Of a stretch of 64,000 nucleotides of DNA, positions 56,046-64,000 are shown one piece after another. The notes under the pieces are model-generated. The model did not search any database, was not told the origin of the DNA, and worked only from the letters and a program-made list of their open reading frames with translations. A program made the translations under genes and the position numbers. How positions within the stretch are numbered: the stretch's first letter is position 1; every line of letters starts with the position of its first letter. Source of the stretch: Bombyx mori (Eukaryota; Arthropoda; Insecta; Lepidoptera; Bombycidae); the NCBI RefSeq assembly GCF_030269925.1, contig NC_085127.1, forward strand, positions 11,725,501-11,789,500. Reading direction: 5' to 3'.

Positions 56046-56870
56046 AGTGCTACAGTACTGACAACATAAGACTTAACATTAAATATTTTAATTTTTTTTT
56101 TAATTTTAAAACTTGCTTCGTGTTAATGGAGGATTACGGTGTTTGCTTGAATTCATTAATGAGAATTGTCACTTCAAACAATGATTTTAAGATATCAACT
56201 TAATATTTGCTTAATTAATCACCATTTTGTATGGGCTATTTAATATAACCAACACAAGTCACAAAATAATAAGACGAATGTGACACCGATTTATTTGTTC
56301 GCTTATGTGTCCGTGAAATACTCTTGAAGTTTATAATTTAATTTTACAATTAATAAAATAATTATAATATATAATAAATCACTTTTGGGTTATCGCGACG
56401 TAAGATTTAGTAAGAACATTAAGAAAGCCTTAATGCAATTTTTGCAAGAAACGTGCTTTTTGTGTCGACGGTACTGAAAATCGTACTTTGTATCAACTTT
56501 TCCGCTGCCTCCATATTTCTGCGCGGCTGATAGGCACTCCGCCGTACTTACCTAACTACCAACATATTTACGTGTTGAATTATTACGAGATGTTTTATGG
56601 ACTTTAAGACGATCTTTATCAAGAATTAGTGAATACATTTATCATTATCACAATCAATCACGTTAACTATTTTTTAGGTTTGGTAACCTAAACATAAATA
56701 AAGGGCAGATCTGTTCGTAATATCATAAATTCTCAACACAAAGATCAAGTTAATTTTGGTTTTTTTATTGGCAATTTTACGAAAAAAAAAAATTTGTTTA
56801 TTTGTGAAACACAAAATCCTAGTACACAATTTGAATAAGTAATAAAACGATATAATGATCTAGATCGTTC
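56046..56870. other. Unassigned AT-rich upstream flank
   Basis: No gene or known repeat seen. Confidence 0.3.
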
Positions 56871-56872
56871 TA

Positions 56873-57020
56873 GATCGGTGGGCGGTGTGATAGGCGTGGT
56901 CCCCGTAGTTGGGGGCGCCACTCCTGCGCACTCGTCAGCGTGACGCGTTTGACACGACTCTGTAATACGATTACAAGAGTTACGCCACTTTGTCTACGGA
57001 CGCGCGGACGCGGTTGTAAC
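56873..57020 (-). promoter_or_regulatory. Candidate CG-rich regulatory block
   Basis: A compact CG-rich patch (gtgggcggtgtgataggcgt, gggggcgccactcctgcgca, ggacgcgcggacgcgg) with GC-box-like gggcgg, 1 kb upstream of the first visible svp exon. Function is inferred from composition and place only. Confidence 0.3.
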
Positions 57021-57023
57021 CTG

Positions 57024-57771
57024 AACATTATAAGGCCTTTTATAGATAACTAGAGGTCCCTCAGTAGTCGAAATTCGACTATAATTAATTGAACATTATA
57101 TAAGTTCTATTGTCAAAGACTATTATACTTCTGTAATCACAGATTGCACCAAGACTACACTATAGACAAATAATATTAAGGACAAACAATATTTAATCTA
57201 TTCTCAATTCGAGCACAGACTATAAGCAATAAGAAAAGTTTGACAATAAACAAAGAGTTATTATTTTAATTGTGTGTCAAATACATGATAGGGTGGGTGT
57301 GTATTTTTTTTATTATTGATTTAATGATTTTTTATGCATAATTAAAAAAAAATAGCATTCTGCACTCCTTCTCTACATTCTCTATAAGCGTGGGAAATTT
57401 CTTACTCCTCCGTCCGCGCAATTTTCGTAAAAAGGGGTACAAAGTTTTTGCTTCACGTATTAAATATATAGATACCGTTTTTTTTTCTCTCATTTCTTTA
57501 ATATATATTCTATAACTTTGTATTCATAGATTTTATTTTTGTATCACAATTCCGAGACTAAAGCGTACTATTTCAATCAAACAAGAGCTAATTTTCGCGT
57601 TTGTATTGTTAAAAACATTAAGGCCTTTTATAGATGATCCAATTTGTTCTCTCTCTCTCTCTTCTTTAATCTACATTCTATAGCGTTGTATTCGTAGATT
57701 TTATTTTCGCATCACAAGCCCGAGACGAAAGTGTACATAAACAAATAACCGCATATTTCGCGTTTATATTG
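57024..57771. repeat. Tandem duplication (~160 bp) split by a Helitron-like element
   Basis: Unit 1 is 57024-57049 plus 57473-57610; unit 2 is 57614-57771. Both share aaggccttttatagat at the start, then ttctttaat, gtattc(a/g)tagattttatt, cgagac and cgcgttt at the end. Unit 1 is interrupted by the H1 element; unit 2 is not. Confidence 0.75.
57050..57472 (-). mobile_element. Helitron-like element (family H1), full length
   Basis: A|ctagaggtccctcagtagtc ... atatataga|T, 423 bp, with the agtcgaaattcgact palindrome. Sits in unit 1 of a tandem duplication, giving an empty-site comparison. Confidence 0.85.
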
Positions 57772-58705
57772 ATATTAGTACTTGACAGAAATGTTTTTTA
57801 ATACCCGTAAACAGTTTAGTGTTCAAATAATTCTTACAAGAATATTATGATTGATCAAACATTGAATTGTAAATTGTAAATGCGAAGCGTCTTCTATACT
57901 CTTGGAAGGCATCAGATATATAAATGATTTCGTACATAAACGGAACCTTTAAAAGAAATATCGCGATTTCGACGAAAGCTTCTGTGTTACCGGAAGACGT
58001 TTCTCCTTAAGCTCGTCCCGTCTGTGAGCTATGCCCGGGCCAAGATGGAAGCTCGCTGCTCGTTTCCAGGGCTGTCTAACTCACAATAATATTTACATAG
58101 TAATCAATTGTATGTACATAAGTATATTAACTCATTTAATACGTTACCTAATCTAATATAAAAATGTTTTGTTTTTTAAATGTATATATGGAATTTAATC
58201 CAATTTTTTGTTAGAGTTTGTGTTTGAATTGTATCAGTTGAAGCTTTCTTTGACTTTTGTTGATTAAAGGTTTCATAATACCATTATCACCAAATAGGTG
58301 GCGCTCGAATCGCTTTGGCATCTCGTACTTATATTGGTGGATTAATTCATTTATAACAGCTTAGACATTCATTTCATATGTTTTTTAAGTAAATCAAGTT
58401 ACAGTTATTGTTACAGTTCATTATTTCGGACGTTTCAAATACAGTTTTCGTGGCCACGGACGATTTGATGTTAAACAGTGAAAAACTATCTTTTGTATCG
58501 ACGAATCGCGAAGATCGAAGGCATTATGAAGTTAAGGTAAAACTTGAGGAATAGTTTACAGTGTTCCTATTATGCGGTCTTTGATGTCTGTGTCGGGATG
58601 CCAGAGTAACACGAACCTAGCGACAGCAACAGTCTGGAGTTTACTCACCAGATTCGAGTCTAGGAATTACGGAACCCCGGTCCTTGGTGACGGTTCTACG
58701 GCTTT
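57772..58705. other. Unassigned AT-rich flank
   Basis: No supported feature. Confidence 0.3.
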
Positions 58706-58707
58706 TT

Positions 58708-58902
58708 ATTTATTTATTTTTATTGCTTAGGAAGGTGGACGAGCTCACAGCCCACCTGGTGTTTTGGAAGTGGTTACTAGAGCCCATAGACATCTACAAC
58801 GTAAATGCGCCCTTCAAACCGAAACGCATTACTGCTTCACGGCAGAAATAGGCAGGGTGGTGGTACCTACCCGGGCGGACTCACCAGAGGTCCTACCACC
58901 AA
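58708..58902 (-). repeat. Bm1-type SINE with internal deletion
   Basis: gtaaatgcgcccttcaaacc lacks the block ccacccaccttgagatataa to ggctgccccac; a small insertion gttttggaa sits in the tail part. Confidence 0.85.
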
Positions 58903-59755
58903 CTTTTTACCAGGGTTTGTTACCAGGGTTACCACACCGTATCAATTTCGTGAAGCTACCATTCTAGTTCCGTAAAATTATAAGATGGTACATAATTCGG
59001 CCTCAAGCCTCAAACAAGCAATGGTTGCGTGACTACTAGAAAAGTACAGCCAGTGAAACCCTAAAATAATCGAACGCTATAAAAACTAAAAATCATCGTG
59101 TAGTATTAAATAATTTATTAACAATACTTCTAAGTTAGTAATGTCTTCTTGTTAATAAGTCTTTGAACTGGTAACAAACAACACTTTACCTATTATAATT
59201 ATCATGTTATTCATTTTTTTCTGAGAATCTTTCCTTATTTGTAAATAATTTAATGTTTTTAAGAAGCTAATAAAACAAGGAAGTTTTTCTAGTAGTTTGT
59301 ACGCTTAATGTTTGGTTGATTTTTTAAAATAAATCGAGTTTTCTATCGATCAAATTAGAGAATCAAAACAAAATTTTATAAGAAATCACTTGCTATTTTA
59401 AAATGTTTGACATTCGTGCCAGTATTAGTATTAATAAATGTTGGTTGATGTATTGGTAACTGATAAAAATTCAAACAACTTCATTCAAAACACTAGCATT
59501 TTATTTAATTATTTTTTTGCAGTTAGTTCGGATTTTTTTTTAAATAAAACGTAAAATATTGAATATCTCGATAACGAGACACTTTAGTATTAGGGACATT
59601 AGGGTTAATTTTGTGGGAAATTAGATATATTATCACATCCCAAGAGGAAATACGTCGAATTACAAGTCACCCTGTATATAGCCTTATTTGAGGAAGGAAA
59701 GTAACAAGAAAAAATGTACTATGAAGAAATCTTACATCGTTCAGTTGGCACCCCT
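58903..59755. other. Unassigned AT-rich flank
   Basis: No supported feature. Confidence 0.3.
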
Positions 59756-59845
59756 GGAGGTGAAAGTGCGGGGGTGAAGCTGGGTGAACGAGGTGAGGGG
59801 TGCGAGAGGGCGGGTCAAAGGTCGCGCCGCCCCGCCCCGCCCAGT
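59756..59845. promoter_or_regulatory. GC-box cluster with DR1-like nuclear-receptor site
   Basis: gggtcaaaggtcg at 59812-59824 is two AGGTCA-type half-sites in direct repeat with one-base spacing (GGGTCA-A-AGGTCG), the DR1 layout bound by COUP-TF, HNF4 and RXR families. It is followed by ccccgccccgccc (59830-59842) and preceded by gggtgaacgaggtgagg. It lies ~3.9 kb upstream of the first visible svp exon. Use as promoter or enhancer is inference. Confidence 0.45.
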
Positions 59846-60146
59846 GGCCACCACGTCTTCCCGACGTATTCTAGGTTACGCAGGTGGAAACTCCTGTCTT
59901 CAGTCTCAAAAAGTTTTTTGTTCTAATCTTTTAGGTTTCGTTCACAGAATGATGGAACATTAAGACTTGAATTTTCGTAGATACCCTGATCTTTATAAGG
60001 AGAAGGAGAATTTATTCAAAAAGGAATCTCATGTTTTCAGTCTTAAAGCTTTTTTGTTCTAATCTTTTAGGATTCATTGATAGAATGATACGTGAAGACT
60101 TAAATTTTGTAGATAGCCTGATATTTATAAGGAGAATTTATACAAA
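59846..60146. other. Short local duplication
   Basis: gtcttcagtctcaaaaagtt / ttgttctaatcttttaggtt (59897-59940) recurs as tttcagtcttaaagc / ttgttctaatcttttaggat near 60034-60075. No gene. Confidence 0.5.
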
Positions 60147-60555
60147 CTAGAGGTCCCGCAGTAGTCGAAATTCGACTATAATTAATTGGAATTGTAAGTT
60201 TGTACACTATTATGATTCTATTTTATACTTCTGTAATCACAAATTTCGCCATGACTACACTATAAAAAATATTAACAAAGACAAACAATAATTAATCTAT
60301 TCTCAATTTGGCAACAGACGTCAAGAACAAAAGTTTGACAATAAATAGTATCCATGCGTGTGTGCGTTAAATACATGGAATGTAGTGTGTGTAATGTTTT
60401 CTTTATTGATCTTTTATGCATTATTTAAAAAAAATATTAGCATTGTACACTTCTTCTCTATATTCTGTATAAGTGTGGAAAATTTCGTTATCCTCCGTCC
60501 GCGCAATTTTCGTAAAAAGGGATACAAAGTTTTGCTTCACGTATTAATATATAGA
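60147..60555 (-). mobile_element. Helitron-like element (family H1), full length
   Basis: A|ctagaggtcccgcagtagtc ... atatataga|T, 409 bp, palindrome intact. Closest to the copy at 49245-49654 in its interior (caacagacgtcaagaacaaa). Confidence 0.85.
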
Positions 60556-60652
60556 TATCGATTAATCTGTTCTTCTACATACACGTGTCAAATTATTCGT
60601 TTCCGATGTGATCTTTGAAGTTTTCGCGACCCGTAAACATGTACTGAGACAA

Positions 60653-60874
60653 TCTATACTAATATATAAATCTACAGTGGTTTTTACGGATGTTCCGTTA
60701 TAACTACTGAACCGTGCATCCGATTGACTTGAAACTTGGTATCCATGTAGAAAAAACATGTACTTAATGGATAAGCTAATATTTATATAAGTTTTGGACA
60801 CCCTAATAATAATGACAATAAATAATAATGTTAATTTTATAAAATATGCCTAGCAAAGCGGCGAGTACGGCTAG
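60653..60874 (+). mobile_element. Helitron-like element (family H6)
   Basis: A|tctatactaatatataaatc ... gcggcgagtacggctag|T, 222 bp, with ccgttataactactgaaccg inside. Termini match the Helitron rule; no coding. Confidence 0.65.
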
Positions 60875-60959
60875 TTGTTTAATAAAAAAATAACTTTTAC
60901 GGCTTTAACTCGCATTTCTTATTGTCATTATGTTATTTTTGGCGTTTCGAATATTATCA

Positions 60960-61133
60960 GTTTTTTTTTCCTACCTATTCTAGTAACCTCAAGGGGTTAT
61001 TTCTAGATTCACCGAACTAGTATGTGAGCTCATGGGGCTCAAGCCGGGAGTGTTGCTAACACTGGCCCTAGCAAGAGCAGTGCTTCGCAGAATCTACCAC
61101 CGGATCGGAAACGCGACCCACCGAGAAATGCAG
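60960..61133 (-). repeat. Family C retroposon, 3' half
   Basis: T-run, tcctacctattctagtaacc, gtgagctcatggggctcaag, and core to gcgacccaccgag, cut inside the hairpin. Confidence 0.8.
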
Positions 61134-61530
61134 TTTTCGTGGTCACACACGACTAACGTGTTATTCATTGACTGCCTATGTATAACTGTAGTAGTTACAG
61201 GAAAATAGTAAACTACAGAAATCAACTTCTTTATCGTCCCGTAAACTAAGCGTACTGTATATATACTGTTTTTTTAAGCTATATAAACATGAGCTGAAAA
61301 GTTTGTGCCCATATTATTAATTTTGTTAACATGAGGTCCTGACATGAGATATGAGGTCGGAGTATTTATTATATGTTAAGAAAAACTTTTATAATTTAAA
61401 ACCTTTAAAACTGTTTAGTTTTAAAAAAAGATTTTTCTTAGACAGATTCACTCATCTGTCTGTCATTCAGTAAAGAGAGTGGTTAAATTTTTTATAATAT
61501 AATAATAAGACGGTTTAAAATATTAATTTA
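61134..61530. other. Unassigned AT-rich flank
   Basis: No supported feature. Confidence 0.3.
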
Positions 61531-61745
61531 CTAGCGACCCGCCCTCGCTTCGCTTCGGAAACATTAAAACACACATGAAACCAAAAAATAAAAATAAAAA
61601 TAAAATAAAAAAAGTAGCCTATGTTCATCAGGGACAATGTCGGCTTCTAATGGAAAAAGAATTTTTCAAATCGGTCCAGTAGTTTCGGAGCCTATTCGAA
61701 ACAAACAAACAAACAAATCTTTCCTCTTTATAATATTAGTATAGA
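61531..61745 (-). mobile_element. Helitron-like element (family H3)
   Basis: A|ctagcgacccgccctcgctt ... ttagtataga; 3' flank base is A instead of T. Same length as the copy at 28073-28287. Confidence 0.65.
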
Positions 61746-61986
61746 AAAAGAGTTTAATTGCTTTAAATGTTGTTTTCTTATTATAAATTACAGAAAACGC
61801 AATTAAATTTATTGTTAATTCATTCTGAAATATTTCATATCGTTATAACACTAGACAAGGATTATACATGCAACGTAACGACTTTCCTTTCAAATTCGAA
61901 CACGCTTTGTTGTAGGATTAGGTGATTTTTTTAATTAAAAAAATTAGACTTATAAATGTAACCAATGCTTTCACCTGTTTTAAAAA

Positions 61987-62037
61987 AAAAAAATATTGCT
62001 TAGATGGGTGGACGAGCTGTAGCCTGCCTGGTGTTAA
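61987..62037 (-). repeat. Bm1-type SINE, tail only
   Basis: aaaatattgcttagatgggt, ggacgagctgtagcctgcct; about 50 bp of the 3' end. Confidence 0.7.
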
Positions 62038-62690
62038 ACCTTTGAGGTGAGCCTTTAATCCGTTATTTTTATATTTAACTTTCTGCAAGATAAATACAAT
62101 AGACTATTCAATTATGGTTTAAGACATTCCCTGCTAATCATTGTGCCGGTAGCAACGTGGCAGATAGATTGCTAATGTAATAGCAATTTGTAAGAATATA
62201 ATAATAATAATATATGACATTATTTCGTTTATTATAATCTACATAATGTGTGATTGTTCAACATTATATATTGCGAACAGTAAGCTTAGTTTCTATATAC
62301 CATACGTTACGTATACCTTTGTATATTCTATGAGTACCATTAAATACATAAAATGAAGGTGAGGGAGGTACATATAGCAAAGATACAGCGCTCCGTTAAT
62401 ACATTGCGAATCCACCCCCGGCGTTCACCCCCATTCATCCCCAAGTAATTGGCATCTCCTTTTGTGGGCAGTTTTTTGCTCTCGCCCTGGTCGGATATTA
62501 GGCTTTTGAATGGAAGAGCTTTTGTTGGAGCTTAATTACTTTTTGTGTTTGTTTGTTTTTGTGTGTTGAGATGTCTTGTTTATGAGGGTATAAGGGTAGA
62601 GTCGCTTGTGGTTTAGTACCAATAAATAAAAAATATGTTGTAAAATCAAGACTAAAATTTTGGTCATATGGATTTATGGATTATAACTAA
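62038..62690. other. Unassigned flank with a C-rich patch
   Basis: 62405-62450 (ccacccccggcgttcaccc, ccattcatccccaagtaatt) is C-rich and, inverted, holds gggtgaacg half-site-like motifs. No gene. Confidence 0.35.
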
Positions 62691-62820
62691 ACTTGAGACC
62701 TTAGAGCTTATATTTCAAGGTGGGTGGCTCATTTACGTTGTGGATGTCTATGCGCTCCAGTAACCACTTAACACCAGGTGGGCTGTGAGCTCGTCCACCC
62801 ACCTAAGCAATAAAAAAAAA
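62691..62820 (+). repeat. Bm1-type SINE, 3' part
   Basis: gagaccttagagcttatatt to acccacctaagcaataaaaa; strongly 5'-truncated. Confidence 0.9.
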
Positions 62821-62848
62821 TTACCTGCAATTGTTTGGTAGGTACACT

Positions 62849-63018
62849 GAGTCGCTCGCCGGATCTTCTCAGTGGGTCGCGTTTCCGATCCGGTGGCAGA
62901 TTCTGCAAAGCACTACTCTTGCTAGGGCTAGTGTTAGCAAAACCTCTCAGGTTGAGCCCGTGAGCTCACCTACTCGTCTGCTCATAGCTGGAATATCCCC
63001 TTAGGCTACCAGCAAACG
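62849..63018 (+). repeat. Family C retroposon fragment
   Basis: gccggatcttctcagtgggt, gcagattctgcaaagcacta, gtgagctcacctac; first hairpin arm cut off. Confidence 0.75.
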
Positions 63019-63270
63019 GGTAGAGAAAAATAAATCGGAAGTCCCGCGGTCGTGTCGAAATAACTTAGAAGTGACTAAATAATTCGAAAGAGAAGGAAAA
63101 CTCAGATAATTAATGGAATCGAATATATTTTTAGATTGTTTGTATCGCTCTGCTGTCTGCCGGTGACAACTATCCATTTGCAGAGAAAAATGTAGGCGAC
63201 TAATATAGTGCTTATATTTTGAAGTTTGCTTATATGTGAAATTTACAAGGAATTTATTATTAGAAAGACG

Positions 63271-63718
63271 AATTCTGAAGACGTCGTGGCCTAAAGGATA
63301 AGACGTCCGGTGCATTCGTGTTGAGCGATGCACCGGTGTTCGAATCTCAGGCGGGTACCAATTTTTCTAATGAAATACGTACTCAACAAATGTTCACGAT
63401 TGACTTCCACGGTGAAGGAATAACATCGTGTAATAAAAATCAAACCCGCAAAATTATAATTTGCGTAATTACTGGTGGTAGGACCACTTGTGAGTCCGCG
63501 CGGGTAGGTACCACCGCCCTGCCTATTTCTGCCGTGAAGCAGTAATGCGTTTCGGTTTGAAGGGTGGGGCAGCCGTTGTAACTATACTGAGACTTTAGAA
63601 CTTGTATCTCAAGGTGGGTGACGCGTCTACGTTGTAGATGTCTATGGGCTCTAGTAACCACTTAACAACAGGTGGGCTGTGAGTTCGTCCACCCACCTAA
63701 GCAATAAAAAAAAATAAA
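63271..63718 (+). repeat. Full-length Bm1-type SINE
   Basis: Head cgtggcctaaaggataagac and accggtgttcgaatctcagg (boxes A and B), linker gacttccacggtgaaggaat, aaattataatttgcgtaatt, body and tail cacctaagcaataaaaaaaa. Best complete copy on the plus strand, ~448 bp. Confidence 0.95.
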
Positions 63719-63769
63719 AAATTTTAGTTATACAAACAAATTTCTGTACGCACCCACTTTAATTTGACA

Positions 63770-64000
63770 AATTAAAATTCAACAAATTAAAGAGCGGACG
63801 GTTAGCGTGATATGGACATGTGATGCGTAGAGAGAAGATGCATGTGACTAGGAGATGTATGGAAATGGTAGTGCAAGGTAGAGGGGAAGAGGTCGACCGA
63901 AGAAGACATGGGTGGAGTGTGTGAATGACGATATGAGAGAGAGAAGAGTGAGTGTTGAGATGACGGCTGATAGAAGAGAATGGAAGAGAAAAATTAGCTG
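63770..64000 (+). mobile_element. RTE-like LINE tail, cut by window edge
   Basis: Same family as 9284-9598 (gcggacggttagcgtgatat, gtatggaaatggtagtgcaa, gaatgacgatatgagagaga). One base is missing in gtagaggggaagaggtcg, shifting the frame, so it is not coding. Confidence 0.8.

Noticed and set aside
55614..56203. Plus-strand frames over the GC-rich block
   Set aside because: Shadows of the svp exon and its GC-rich leader; no domain.
63285..63360. Possible tRNA gene (boxes A and B)
   Set aside because: It is the head of a full-length Bm1-type SINE: the same sequence recurs at 45140 and 50470-50548 with the same downstream body, and no closed cloverleaf is seen.
1..64000. CRISPR arrays, operons, bacterial promoters or ribosome binding sites
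   Set aside because: Repeats are dispersed retroposons and DNA elements, not regular arrays; the sequence is eukaryotic.

Overview
The window reads as nuclear DNA of a silkworm-type lepidopteran (Bombyx mori or a close relative). It is AT-rich and shows no operons or dense coding. It is packed with retroposons recognised as the silkworm Bm1-type SINE, whose full copies carry a tRNA-derived head and an AATAAA tail, plus LINE 3' tails and Helitron-like elements with A|TC...CTAG|T ends. The species call is inference from these families.

Only one host gene is supported, on the minus strand: the seven-up / COUP-TF (NR2F) orphan nuclear receptor. One exon (55592-55865, frame open to 55910) carries an N-terminal region and most of zinc finger 1, and ends at a GTATGT donor. 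The next exon (30095-30244) completes finger 1, carries finger 2 and ends at a GTGAGT donor. Both junctions are phase 1, so the P-box glycine codon is split by a 25.3 kb intron. No ligand-binding-domain exon was found to the left, so the following intron is at least 30 kb and the gene probably leaves the window. Upstream (right) of the first exon lie a GC-rich block and, at 59.8 kb, a GC-box cluster with a DR1-like nuclear-receptor site.

Layout: 1-4.5 kb, a minus-strand LINE with gag-like ORF1 (frameshifted) and an EN-RT-RNase H ORF2 open to the edge. 5-15 kb, SINEs, LINE tails and a Helitron nested in a Helitron. 15-30 kb, fewer repeats, two MITE-like or Helitron-like clusters, a 1.1 kb PIF/Harbinger remnant (25.8-26.9 kb) and a long apparently single-copy stretch (21.9-25.8 kb). 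30-55 kb, the first intron of the visible gene, with dense Bm1, LINE tails and a third retroposon family. 55-64 kb, GC-rich first visible exon and upstream flank with further Helitron-like elements, ending in a full Bm1 and a LINE tail cut by the edge.

No new multi-gene system is evident. The most informative points are two independent 'empty site' comparisons showing Helitron-like insertion without target duplication, a SINE lying next to the splice acceptor of a DNA-binding-domain exon, the missing AUG in the first visible exon, the shared 3' tail of the SINE and a LINE, and the DR1/GC-box cluster upstream. Everything was read by eye; repeat boundaries are good to a few bases only where termini or target duplications are quoted.
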